This document shows, piece by piece, positions 7,575 to 15,640 of a stretch of 24,915 nt of DNA (position 1 is its first letter; each line of letters opens with the position of its first letter). The stretch comes from Stramenopiles sp. TOSAG23-3. Taxonomy: Eukaryota; Sar. Both the position numbers and the translations under genes were made by a program. The DNA lies in the NCBI GenBank assembly GCA_900128585.1, contig LT642214.1, forward strand, positions 7,693 to 32,607. The letters are read 5' to 3'. A model generated the notes under the pieces. The model worked only from the letters and a program-made list of their open reading frames with translations. It was not told where the DNA came from and did not search any database.

Positions 7575-8693
7575 TTAATTACGTTGAGCCCCGTTCGGAT
7601 AATTTTGCCTCCTGTCGTTGCCATAGTCATTGCGATGCCAGTCATTTGACTTGTTCCCTCTGGCATTGCCATCACCGTGCCGATCACCATACCATTGGCG
7701 TTTATTCCCTGGTTGCTCTGGCCAGCGCCGATGCCCACTTCTGTTCCTATTGGGCGGATTCCCATGACGCTGAGTGTCATCGCGTGATCCATCGAAAGTC
7801 CATCTCCGGCGCTCATGCTTGTTTCTATTGGGTTGATTCCCACGACGCTGAGTGTCATAACCATCAAGTCGCCTATCATAGTAGTCACCACGCTCACTGG
7901 GGAGAAGAAATGGCGATTTTTTCCGTGGTTGCTCTGTCCATCTCCGGCGCTCATGCGTGTTTCTATTGGATTGATTCCCACGACGCTGAGTGCCATAACC
8001 ATGGAATTGCCTATCATAGTAGTCACCACGCTGCCGCTTTTTAAATGGGTTCCCTGTGGAATTACCTTCACCTTGCCTATCATCATACCGTTGGCGTTTA
8101 TGTCCCGGCTTTTCTTTCCAGCGTCGACGCTCACTTCCGTTTCTATCTGGTGTGTTTCCACCGTGTCGATCTTTCTTTTTCACTGGTTTATTCCCACAAC
8201 GTTGATCCTTCTTTTTCACTTGATCTTTGTTGCCACGGTTTTGCTTTTTATGCTTGTGTTTCCCCCTATTTTTTTCTTGGACTCCAACTATCACCAGCTT
8301 TTCTTGTCCAGGTGGAAGGGCAAAAATACCGCCAAGCCCAAGTTGGACATCAACAGTAGTTCTTCTTTTTCCCCCTTTACGACCAGGGCTAATAATCCTT
8401 TTCCCTTTCAAGGGAGCCTTTTTCTCCGGATTGAGCCCATAGTTGAAATAATTAACAGTGTTGGGCGCATCTGTAACTAAAGGTTTGGCCTTGGCTTTTG
8501 GAACCACATTTGAAGCTTTTCCCCCCTTCCTCTCATTGTTGCCCTTGTTCTTCGTGCATGTGTTCTTCGTGCCCGTGTTCTTCTTGCTCTTATTTTTCAA
8601 AACAGCAGGTCGCGCTACGGGACAAGGTATAGATGTACGTTGAGGGTTCCATATTTTCTCTTCCTCATCGTCTGTTTCAGAACCACTGGACAT
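7575..8693 (-). CDS. Arg/Asn/Gly-rich repeat protein, predicted disordered, possibly RNA-associated
   Basis: 372 residues from ATG 8693 with an acidic N-terminus (SETDDEEEK), a Lys/Asn-rich middle, and a basic C-terminal half of imperfect repeats. The clearest repeat is 46 residues: GDYYDR...GYxTQRRGNQxNRN, then ERRRW. Related shorter forms (HRRWPEQPGNKRQWYGDRHG) lie further on. Near residue 80 is NYFNYGLNPEK, which resembles the FNYG core of the polyadenylation factor Fip1, but the downstream Trp/Tyr of that motif are missing. No folded domain is evident. Composition (Arg with Gly, Asn, Tyr, Trp) is typical of RNA-binding, condensate-forming proteins. Fip1-like or an unrelated RGG-type protein are both possible; I do not recognise it with confidence. 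Confidence 0.75.
   Translation of the reverse strand: MSSGSETDDEEEKIWNPQRTSIPCPVARPAVLKNKSKKNTGTKNTCTKNKGNNERKGGKASNVVPKAKAKPLVTDAPNTVNYFNYGLNPEKKAPLKGKRIISPGRKGGKRRTTVDVQLGLGGIFALPPGQEKLVIVGVQEKNRGKHKHKKQNRGNKDQVKKKDQRCGNKPVKKKDRHGGNTPDRNGSERRRWKEKPGHKRQRYDDRQGEGNSTGNPFKKRQRGDYYDRQFHGYGTQRRGNQSNRNTHERRRWTEQPRKKSPFLLPSERGDYYDRRLDGYDTQRRGNQPNRNKHERRRWTFDGSRDDTQRHGNPPNRNRSGHRRWPEQPGNKRQWYGDRHGDGNARGNKSNDWHRNDYGNDRRQNYPNGAQRN
7800..8033 (-). repeat. 138-bp coding repeat (46 codons), two close copies
   Basis: The block starting CCATCTCCGGCGCTCATG at 7800 recurs at 7938 with few differences over about 95 bases. The 138-bp period is exactly 46 codons, so it expands the protein in frame. High nucleotide identity suggests a recent duplication. 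Confidence 0.8.
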
Positions 8694-9487
8694 CCTTTTA
8701 AAATCTTTTTGAAACTGTCAGTTTGAAAGAGCAAAAAAAATTTTAAAGTTCGTATGTTCTTGTGTTGAACCATTGCCTTTAAGTATTTCATTGCAATATT
8801 GTATAGTCTAGCAGAAAATGTCGAATCTACTAGTCGTCTAAACAATAGTTAACTCAAAATTCAAAAATCAAATTATTGTTATTAGTCGTGTTGTCGTCTA
8901 AATATAATAATCATCTGACATTCCATTCTTCTCATTATTATTATACACATTCGATTTTTTCCAGTTCATTTTTTCTTTACAGATGATGCTGTACTTCTGT
9001 ACGTAATAGTCAGTCTACCCAAAAAAAAGAATCGGCTGTACCGGTGTTACCTGTACGAGGAGAACCGTATAATATAACCTGGGCACGCACTCGCATACGA
9101 AGAATAACAATATAGATAAATAGACCGGTACGAGGATCAAGAATCAAGAAGAAAGCCGCCACCCGCAAAATCGCAAAATCATTCTTCTCCTTTTCTTCTT
9201 CGCATCATCATCATCTCTTTTTTATTATACTGGTATTTTATTGATACTAGCTTTAGCTTGACATACGAGTATATATCTCCTACTACAAACAATTATTCTC
9301 TCATTGATAGTCTATATAATCTAACCATCGCAACCTCTTCGTTCTCTATACTTTACTTTAATCTTAGTGAGATTACCAACAATTCGTGATCTTTGCATAT
9401 ATGTTTCTCGGAATTGAATCTATCAGGAAGTGTGGCAAATTTATACTTTCACCAACTTGGTAAAAGAACAACATCGAGCCTTACACT
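8694..9487. other. Divergent intergenic region (promoters of two genes)
   Basis: About 790 bp between divergent starts, with no gene seen. It contains TAGTCGTCTA (8831-8840), a partial copy at 8891, GTACCGGT at 9039-9046, and ACCGGTACGAGG at 9124-9135. TATATAAT lies near 9312, about 175 bp before the Sec14-GOLD start. Confidence 0.6.
8831..8840 (-). promoter_or_regulatory. TAGTCGTCTA motif upstream of the Arg/Asn/Gly-rich gene
   Basis: Perfect copy 138 bp upstream of ATG 8693. It is in the same orientation relative to the gene as the copy upstream of ABCC-GNAT. A partial copy (TTGTCGTCTA) follows at 8891-8900. Confidence 0.4.
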
Positions 9488-10783
9488 ATGGCAGCCTTGG
9501 CCACGAAGGGGGCAGACGAACATGTTTTGGGAAAAGAGAAGGTGGAGGAATATATGAACCGAAAATTCACAAGCGAGGAAAAAAAGCACCTTCACAGTCC
9601 GAATTTTTCTTCGATGAGCCCGCTGCAGAAAGATGTCCTCGCTGTGATGAAGATAGCCTTACAAGAGGAATTTTCGAAGATCGAAAACAAAGACTCTGAC
9701 TTGCTTCAGGACAATCGTATCTATCGGTTTCTCCAAGGCCAGCTGTTCAACCTAAAAGACGGCGTGGCATTCATGAAGAAAGCGATAGCATGGCGGTCTG
9801 AAAGTAGCGTAGAGAACATAGCCAGCAACATCCGCTCCAAAAAAGAGGAGGGTGACTCATTTATGCGGATTGAGAAGGCTCCTTTTTGGAAAGAGGTTAG
9901 CCCCGTGTACCCTTCGATTTCCTTCTTTGAAGGGTTTGCCTCGGACGTTCATTTTCAGCATGATAAAGAGGGCCACCCACTTATTATTAACCAGCTTGGA
10001 ATGTCTGACATTTCTACCATTTCGGATGGCTCCCTAAAAGAGGAGGAGATGGTACTGTTCATGACGCATTTAGCAGAGATGCGGGCGCTACATTTGTCGA
10101 AACTGTCCCAAGAGCGCCAGGAAATAGTGAGGTGTTTCTGCCTGCAAGATCTTAATGGGCTAGGGCTGAAGCACCTTGCATCGAAACCAAGGTATTTTAT
10201 AAAACTGTTCATAAGCATTATGTCCGATTGCTACCCAGAGATAATGGCAAAGATTCGTATAATAAACGCCCCTTGGGCGTTCTCGATGGCGTGGACTATG
10301 GTAAAGCCATGGTTGCCGGAACGGACCATAAAGAAAATAAAAGTCCTTGGAAGCAATTACCAGGACGAGCTGCTAGAAGAATTTGACCCGGTCCAATTGC
10401 CGAAAGCATACGGGGGAACGTTGGACGTTCGTCTGCCAGCCTTGGTGCCAGCGGATAGCGACGTGGATGCCGTTACTGTTAGCCGGTCTTCGCAAGAGAC
10501 CATTTCATTTCCTGTTAAACGCGACGCATCATTCTCTTTTAAGTTTCAGTGTGACGCGGGTGATATCAACGTGAAGGTGGAGTTCTCACGCTCAGGTGAT
10601 GTCACTAAGCCGACACTTCTCAACAGTATGGAAAGGAAATCCATGAGTTCAACAGAAATCAAAGTACCTTCCGATGCGGATGGAAACCTGTCGGTCACTT
10701 TTGATAACACATTCAGCTGGGTCAAGAGCAAAACCGTGCGGTACAGTTTTGTCGAAGAAAGAAGTAGCCCTACAAAGCTCTAA
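9488..10783 (+). CDS. Sec14-like (CRAL-TRIO) lipid-transfer protein with C-terminal GOLD domain
   Basis: 431 residues from ATG 9488 (ACTATGGC). The N-terminal CRAL-TRIO-N helical region (about 50-100) contains the usual DNRIYRFLQGQLFNLKDGVAFM. The lipid-binding Sec14 core spans about 130-310: GHPLIINQLG, CFCLQDLNGLGLKHL, the family's YPEIMAKIRIINAPWAFSMAW segment with the following K/PWLPERT, and the closing LPKAYGG. The C-terminus (about 325-425) is a beta-rich GOLD domain with alternating hydrophobics (FSFKFQCDAGDINVKVEFS ... VRYSFVEE). This architecture matches SEC14L and plant patellin proteins, which move phosphoinositides or other lipids between membranes. Cytosolic or peripheral at membranes. 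No transmembrane segment. Confidence 0.9.
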   Translation: MAALATKGADEHVLGKEKVEEYMNRKFTSEEKKHLHSPNFSSMSPLQKDVLAVMKIALQEEFSKIENKDSDLLQDNRIYRFLQGQLFNLKDGVAFMKKAIAWRSESSVENIASNIRSKKEEGDSFMRIEKAPFWKEVSPVYPSISFFEGFASDVHFQHDKEGHPLIINQLGMSDISTISDGSLKEEEMVLFMTHLAEMRALHLSKLSQERQEIVRCFCLQDLNGLGLKHLASKPRYFIKLFISIMSDCYPEIMAKIRIINAPWAFSMAWTMVKPWLPERTIKKIKVLGSNYQDELLEEFDPVQLPKAYGGTLDVRLPALVPADSDVDAVTVSRSSQETISFPVKRDASFSFKFQCDAGDINVKVEFSRSGDVTKPTLLNSMERKSMSSTEIKVPSDADGNLSVTFDNTFSWVKSKTVRYSFVEERSSPTKL

Positions 10784-10803
10784 GGTGCTTCTGTAACGTG
10801 AAG

Positions 10804-10820
10804 TTCGTACTTAGTACGAA
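10804..10820 (+). other. Short perfect hairpin in the Sec14-GOLD 3' flank
   Basis: TTCGTAC 10804-10810 and GTACGAA 10814-10820 form a 7-bp stem with a 3-nt loop, 21 bases after the stop. The transcript could fold here; no known element is matched. Confidence 0.4.
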
Positions 10821-10862
10821 GGAGTAGATTCGTATTAGGACCTTATTAAAAAAAAAATATAT

Positions 10863-10890
10863 ATATAGTATGTTTTAAGACTCTCATTTT
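10863..10890 (+). repeat. Dispersed 3'-flank repeat, copy 1
   Basis: Core TATGTTTTAAGACTCTCA preceded by TATA repeats. A second copy follows at 10940-10963 and a third at about 13862-13891. Confidence 0.7.
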
Positions 10891-10939
10891 AAATGAAATA
10901 CTACTTCAAATCCAACCCTAATATAAAAAAAAACTGATT

Positions 10940-10963
10940 ATATAGTATGTTTTAAGACTCTCA
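10940..10963 (+). repeat. Dispersed 3'-flank repeat, copy 2
   Basis: Same TATAGTATGTTTTAAGACTC core as copy 1, identical over 23 bases, 77 bp downstream. Confidence 0.7.
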
Positions 10964-11323
10964 AGATTATCTCAATTGTAAGATCAATTCGTGACTATGA
11001 CTACGATATTGTACCATACGATCCTGAGCCCAATCATAATCCTCATAACTACGTAACCCTAATATATCCTATCTCGATTTTTTAATTTGATTTTTTAACT
11101 TAATTTCGGACCTTATTAAATACAAAAGTAACAATTTATTTTAAACTTTAGACAATATCTAAATATAACAGCACTTTATAATTTGTTTTTTTCTAATAAA
11201 TAACAGCATATGATATGATAAGTTCAGCGCACAGAGGTAAATTGGGATGATCCCAAAGAAAAAAGCGAGGACAAAAATAAGGATATTTACAAATTGCGGG
11301 TGCTGAAAAGTATGAATCTGCAG

Positions 11324-12421
11324 TCAAGTGGATAAATCAAATTCGAACACTAACGCGTTGTGATCACTAAGCTGGCGATAAGGCTCAGCAGGTGTCAAAA
11401 AAGGCTCTACTTTGCACGAACGAACAACAGCGCTGCTCGTACACGAACTTTTGCTCTCGTTGGACGGATTTACAAGGAAACAATAGTCTAGTCGCTGACT
11501 TGCCCAGAAAGTCGCTTCAGTATCGCCGGGCACGTCCTCGCTTTCTAGGAACATGGCAGACCGTACTTCTGTTTGCCCATTCTTCTGCCACTCGTACGGG
11601 CATGTGGTAGAAACATGTTCCCCCCCATACGCTTCAAAAAATACATCTGTAACTGCCCCAGCCTTTAATTCACCAAAAGTTTTTTCGAGACTGCTTGTCA
11701 AATGCTGGTACTCACTCTGGACAACGCCGTCATGCCCCTCATTCACGAGGGTGTTAATGTTAAAATCTCCAGTAATTATGACGGGGCCCGAAAGCTTCTT
11801 TTCGTCGAACACGGATGACACAAAACTGCAAAGTTCATCTACTTGACTCTTTTTGACCTGCGAGGAAGCGTCATCAGCCGTAAACGTGTACGATGCCTGG
11901 GTGTGAGTCGAGAACACATTCAAAAAGGCAGGCGTCCCGGACTCCTGTCCAACCAACACCTTCGAGTAAAGCACTCCTTTTTTGGCAAGCTTGTCACTTT
12001 CGCAGCCTCGGGTAAATGCCACAAATTTTTCTTCCACAATGTTATGCTTGGACAAGGTTACAAGCCCTCCGTCAATCACCTTGAACCCACCGGCAGTAAA
12101 ACAAGAGCATATAAGACTAGGAATTGGACATTTTGAATGGTACTCGAACTTGTGCAAACGCTTGGCGTTGGCGATGAACTTTTCCCTTCGACTGGTATAG
12201 CTCCCGAACAGTTCTTGTAAGCACACGATATCAAAGTCTGCGATGGTTTCTTCCACAATTTTTTTGCTCCTGGCGTCTTTGTAGTCTGTACTCGAACCTA
12301 CTGGGGGAGGCCTCAGGAACGTGTTGTAAGAAAGGAGTCTTATCCTCCGGCTACCCCCCTCCGGACCTCTCTGCAACGTTGCGTCAACGTCCTCTGCACT
12401 ACTTCCGTTACCTGACGACAT
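11324..12421 (-). CDS. Endonuclease/exonuclease/phosphatase-fold enzyme, neutral sphingomyelinase-like
   Basis: 365 residues from ATG 12421, the first in-frame ATG; the frame is open a little further upstream but without ATG. The EEP catalytic motifs are all present in order: LLSYNTFL (metal-site Asn), CLQELFG (Mg-binding Glu), FSTHTQASY, ITGDFNINTL (Asp and Asn), LDYCFLV, and the terminal LSDHNALVFEF with the catalytic Asp-His. THTQ and the SDH ending are typical of Mg-dependent neutral sphingomyelinases, which cleave sphingomyelin or related sphingophospholipids to ceramide. No signal peptide or transmembrane helices are evident, so a soluble form is expected. A phosphoinositide phosphatase or another EEP phosphodiesterase remains possible. 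It is convergent with Sec14-GOLD. Confidence 0.85.
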   Translation of the reverse strand: MSSGNGSSAEDVDATLQRGPEGGSRRIRLLSYNTFLRPPPVGSSTDYKDARSKKIVEETIADFDIVCLQELFGSYTSRREKFIANAKRLHKFEYHSKCPIPSLICSCFTAGGFKVIDGGLVTLSKHNIVEEKFVAFTRGCESDKLAKKGVLYSKVLVGQESGTPAFLNVFSTHTQASYTFTADDASSQVKKSQVDELCSFVSSVFDEKKLSGPVIITGDFNINTLVNEGHDGVVQSEYQHLTSSLEKTFGELKAGAVTDVFFEAYGGEHVSTTCPYEWQKNGQTEVRSAMFLESEDVPGDTEATFWASQRLDYCFLVNPSNESKSSCTSSAVVRSCKVEPFLTPAEPYRQLSDHNALVFEFDLST

Positions 12422-13072
12422 CTCGACAATACGAAACAATTTAACGGTGCCAGTCGAAATTTCCAACTTGAACCAAATTCTGCCACAAACAGACGGATGT
12501 TAAATTGATCCGATAGATAATATATTGCATCTTCCATTTTATTAGTTGTTTAGATTTGTACAACTTCGCATTTGCTTGGTACGTACTTCGGAATGCAAGA
12601 GAGTTGGGGTGGGGGATTAATGGTCGCCGATGATGATTTTGTGGTGGGGGATTGGGGATGATTGGGTCCAGATGTCAGATTGCCTTGGTAGGTACGTACC
12701 AGTCGTGGAGGTGCTGCTAATAAGGCTTCGTATGGACAAAGCATACTTCGGCTGTGCTGTGTTGATTCGCCTGGTCACACCCACTCAGGCCATTATTTAA
12801 TGATAGGTTTTTGTACTTAATACACTACATCTGAGTGTAATTATCTCGACAAAAATCACTCAAATTATTATTATTATAGGTAAAAAAAATATTTTATAGA
12901 AAAAATAGGCTCTCCTCCGAAATGAAATTACCAAGGTAGAATTTGTTAAAAGGTGTACCGGTTTTATAACAATTACGTGAACAGTAAAGTGTGGACAGTC
13001 TGAATCCAGTGTGCACCGCTTTTTTGTTGGTTCATTTTGCTATGGCCGACTGAGCGTTTGCGTGCGTAATAA
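12422..13072. other. Divergent intergenic region between EEP and USB1-like genes
   Basis: No credible gene. The part near 12600-12665 is G-rich with several GGGGGATT-type runs. GTACCGGT at 12955-12962 matches the palindromic motif upstream of other genes. Promoters of both flanking genes should lie here. Confidence 0.55.
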
Positions 13073-13798
13073 ATGGAGTTCTTGCAAGATTCGTCCTCCG
13101 ACTCTGAGGGCACTGAAATAGACACTAAGGGTAACAAGAACCGTTGTAGAAAGCTCTCAGTCGAAAACAATGGGGCTGATAGAACAGATACGGTGAAGCG
13201 GCAAAAGGTTCTGAGGTTTTCACCGGAGGAAGGGCTGTATTTTTCGCGCATTTTTGTTCCGCTAGTAAGTTCTCAAGTTTTACAAAAGTTGAAAGACTCG
13301 GGATTAGAAGCCCAAAAGGAATTAATGAATTCAAAAAAGTTCCCTTTTGAAAGCTGGAAAATACACGACTGCCTTCATATAAGTCTATCGCGCGAATTTG
13401 TTCTTCAAAAGCACTACGTAGACTCTTTCAAGAATTTGCTAGAGAAAGAGCTGAGCAGCGTCATTTCCTTCCGAATAAGTTTGACTGACGAAACTTCTGT
13501 GCTGGTAAACGATTCAAAGTCCCGCTCATTTGTAGCCCTTAACGTTAACGGCGGGGTAGCTGCATTAAAGTCACTGGTGGATAAAGTCGACAGCGTATTG
13601 TCAAGGTTTTCGTTTCCCTCGTACTATGACAACCGAGTCTTTCATGCTTCCGTTGCATCTGTAGCCGGCGATGCTACAATGACAAAAAAGCCCGGAATTC
13701 AAGCCAGCGGCAGTATATTGGAGATGGGGGTCCATGTCCGAAAAGTACATTTAGGAATTGGAACGATTGGCTATGATTTTCCCTTGAAGGACTGCTGA
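13073..13798 (+). CDS. USB1: USB1-like U6 snRNA 3'-5' exonuclease (2H phosphoesterase)
   Basis: 241 residues from ATG 13073 (AAATGGAG). The N-terminal 45 residues are acidic then basic and probably disordered. The rest fits USB1: FVPLVSSQVL, the first H-x-S motif LHISLSRE (His102), a SRSFVALNV strand region, and the second H-x-S motif FHASVAS (His191), about 90 residues apart as in the family. USB1 trims the 3' oligo(U) tail of U6 snRNA to leave a cyclic phosphate, stabilising U6 for splicing. A nuclear location is expected. The presence of this gene implies an active spliceosome although the genes here look intron-poor. It is convergent with the Lys-rich membrane protein gene. Confidence 0.88.
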   Translation: MEFLQDSSSDSEGTEIDTKGNKNRCRKLSVENNGADRTDTVKRQKVLRFSPEEGLYFSRIFVPLVSSQVLQKLKDSGLEAQKELMNSKKFPFESWKIHDCLHISLSREFVLQKHYVDSFKNLLEKELSSVISFRISLTDETSVLVNDSKSRSFVALNVNGGVAALKSLVDKVDSVLSRFSFPSYYDNRVFHASVASVAGDATMTKKPGIQASGSILEMGVHVRKVHLGIGTIGYDFPLKDC

Positions 13799-13861
13799 AC
13801 TGTATAATAGAATATTGAAGAATGACGCTGTTTAAGAGTTAGAGAACAAAAATAAATATAT

Positions 13862-13891
13862 ATAGTGTATGTTTTTTAAGACTCTCATTTT
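13862..13891 (+). repeat. Dispersed 3'-flank repeat, copy 3
   Basis: ATAGTGTATGTTTTTTAAGA followed by CTCTCATTTT, matching copies 1 and 2 with an inserted G and two extra T. It is flanked on both sides by TTAGAGAACAAAAATAAA (about 13839-13856 and 13890-13907). Confidence 0.65.
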
Positions 13892-13974
13892 AGAGAACAA
13901 AAATAAAATCAATTCTTAAAGAGGTACGAAGATGTAACGCGTTCGTTTATTAGCAGATACACTGACAGTTCCCG

Positions 13975-15459
13975 TCACAGATTGTCCCCAGCTGCAAAAT
14001 TTTTCCAGTCTTCCCCCCATTGATGGTCCAAGTTAACGCGTACAAAGTCCTCTGTATCCGCAGAAAACGGTTTAGTGTCTTCAGTAGGAGATCCCTCTGG
14101 TATTTTGTCTATATCAATCGCATCTTCTTCCTCTTCGTCCCTATTTGCACGTTCTTGGATGGGTTCGTTTTCGTTCTCGACATGCTTCTTGTCCGCATCT
14201 TTCTTTTTCTCCCTTTTTTTCCTCCTTGATCGTTCGGGTTTAGCCTTCTTTGTCTTTCTTCTCGACGAAGCTTTCGGTCTATGGCTGCTCCCTTTTTTCT
14301 TCTTCGTCGGCTTCTTCTTCTTGCTTTTTGAACGCTTTGAAACAACCAGCTCTTGGGATAGATATTTTGTTGCTTGCTCTGAATCTTCGACTTTCTCAAT
14401 AGTCGTTTTAATAAAATGGTCCAAGTTGTCTTCGGTAAAAAAGCCACGAAGGGCTCTCGCGGCAACTTTCTTCTTACCTTCATCGCTCGTCCTTGTACTA
14501 GTGTGCACCAGCACGAAGTGGGGAGCATTGGTGTCCGAATCCTGTTTGGGAAGCTTGTTTTCAATCGACAGTTCGTATTTCTTGAGGTTTACTTGCGCAA
14601 AGTTTAAAAATGAAAAAGAGTCGCGTGCAAGGTGTCTTAGGATATTCTTGATGTCGTCCTGCAAGGGGCCGTTTTCTTTTTTCAAGATCAAACCGCAAAA
14701 CGCTACGTTCGTGGTCAGGCAATACTTTTCAAACATGTCTTGGTTTTTAATGGTATGCAGTCTGGGGTTTATGTTGGATGCTAACTCAACGAAATCCATG
14801 GCTTTATCAAAATTAGAATCAATGTCAGCTTCGTTTAGTAGATTGCTTGGAATCAGCACTGGCCTGCGTTTATAGGACGTAACGAATGCCACTGCTTTGC
14901 CTTCCTCAGCCGAAAAGTCAATAAAATCCACCAGCAGTTCTTCTACAGATTCGCCTTGCAGCGGTTCCAGGTCCGGTTGATGCGTCAAGCGAGGCCCCGG
15001 CTCGCTCCCAGAAAACAGTGCGATTGCAACGCTTTTGGAAAAGGTTGCTTTGCAGTCGATGACAGCGCCTTTAAGAACCCCGGCGCCTTCGCTCTCGTCT
15101 TCATCGACAGCTATTCCGTGATCGTTAATGCCGAGCACAATTTTCTGCCACATTTTATTCAGCTCCGAACCTGTCTCTGACGACTGGCAAAGCACAACGT
15201 ACGACGTATTCCTCGACGAGTGGTCAGGAACCAAGATGCGCCGAAGCTCTACGCCTACCGCTTTGTCTTCCGCAGCTACGTTCAAAAATTTAATTTCCGA
15301 ACTTTTCTTCAGTCCAAGGAACACGGTAAGAGAAAACATTAAAACCCCAACAAACCCCATACAAACAAACACTCGAGAGTATTGTGCCCACCACCGATTT
15401 GCCATAAATGACTTGAACTGTTTCGCCTTCGATGGGGTCTTGCCCCCACCCCGTCCCAT
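13975..15459 (-). CDS. Lys-rich single-pass membrane protein, possible redox-inactive thioredoxin-like lumenal domain
   Basis: 494 residues from ATG 15459 (ACAATGGG). It has a short basic N-terminus, one transmembrane segment (about 29-50, YSRVFVCMGFVGVLMFSLTV), then a long soluble part with two weakly similar alpha/beta halves. The second half (about 290-400: FSFLNFAQVNLKKY, APHFVLVHTSTR, RALRGFFTEDNLDHFI) follows the strand-helix pattern of PDI/thioredoxin domains but has no CxxC. Next comes a strongly basic Lys/Arg/Ser stretch (about 408-460) and an acidic C-terminus. The type II topology and neighbouring J-domain gene suggest ER proteostasis. The frame is also open upstream of 15459 without ATG, so an upstream exon is possible. 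Thioredoxin similarity is weak and visual. Confidence 0.72.
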   Translation of the reverse strand: MGRGGGKTPSKAKQFKSFMANRWWAQYSRVFVCMGFVGVLMFSLTVFLGLKKSSEIKFLNVAAEDKAVGVELRRILVPDHSSRNTSYVVLCQSSETGSELNKMWQKIVLGINDHGIAVDEDESEGAGVLKGAVIDCKATFSKSVAIALFSGSEPGPRLTHQPDLEPLQGESVEELLVDFIDFSAEEGKAVAFVTSYKRRPVLIPSNLLNEADIDSNFDKAMDFVELASNINPRLHTIKNQDMFEKYCLTTNVAFCGLILKKENGPLQDDIKNILRHLARDSFSFLNFAQVNLKKYELSIENKLPKQDSDTNAPHFVLVHTSTRTSDEGKKKVAARALRGFFTEDNLDHFIKTTIEKVEDSEQATKYLSQELVVSKRSKSKKKKPTKKKKGSSHRPKASSRRKTKKAKPERSRRKKREKKKDADKKHVENENEPIQERANRDEEEEDAIDIDKIPEGSPTEDTKPFSADTEDFVRVNLDHQWGEDWKNFAAGDNL

Positions 15460-15640
15460 TGTTTTCTTCTTTTCTATCGAACGCTCCTTTACAGGCAGGT
15501 ATTCCTCCTCCCCGTCTTCGTCTTCTGGTATATCATGAACACATTGACATGAATACCTATTAAAACAACAGCAACAGCAACATGAACATTTTATGAAAAT
15601 ACAAAACCATGAATCACAACGGCAATTGCAAAGTACAGTA

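Larger units (their letters stand above)
10784..11323. other. AT-rich spacer between convergent genes
   Basis: Contains the hairpin, two copies of the TATGTTTTAAGACTCTCA repeat, and two GGACCTTATTAAA words (10838 and 11107). No gene seen. It separates the 3' ends of Sec14-GOLD (+) and the EEP phosphodiesterase gene (-). Confidence 0.6.

Noticed and set aside
7466-8480. Plus-strand frames opposite the Arg/Asn/Gly-rich gene
   Set aside because: These are His/Ser-rich mirror images of the basic repeats; the minus strand has the ATG, coherent repeats and acidic leader.
8615-8845. 76-codon minus-strand frame overlapping the start of the Arg/Asn/Gly-rich gene
   Set aside because: It overlaps the better-supported frame and is mostly promoter sequence.
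12550-12744. 64-codon minus-strand frame in the EEP-USB1 spacer
   Set aside because: Pro/Ser-rich product of a G-rich spacer, no known motif, and placed in a divergent promoter region.
14075-14875. 266-codon plus-strand frame rich in Phe and Ser
   Set aside because: Antisense to the Lys/Arg-rich tail of the membrane protein; AAG/AGA codons read backwards give Phe, Leu and Ser.
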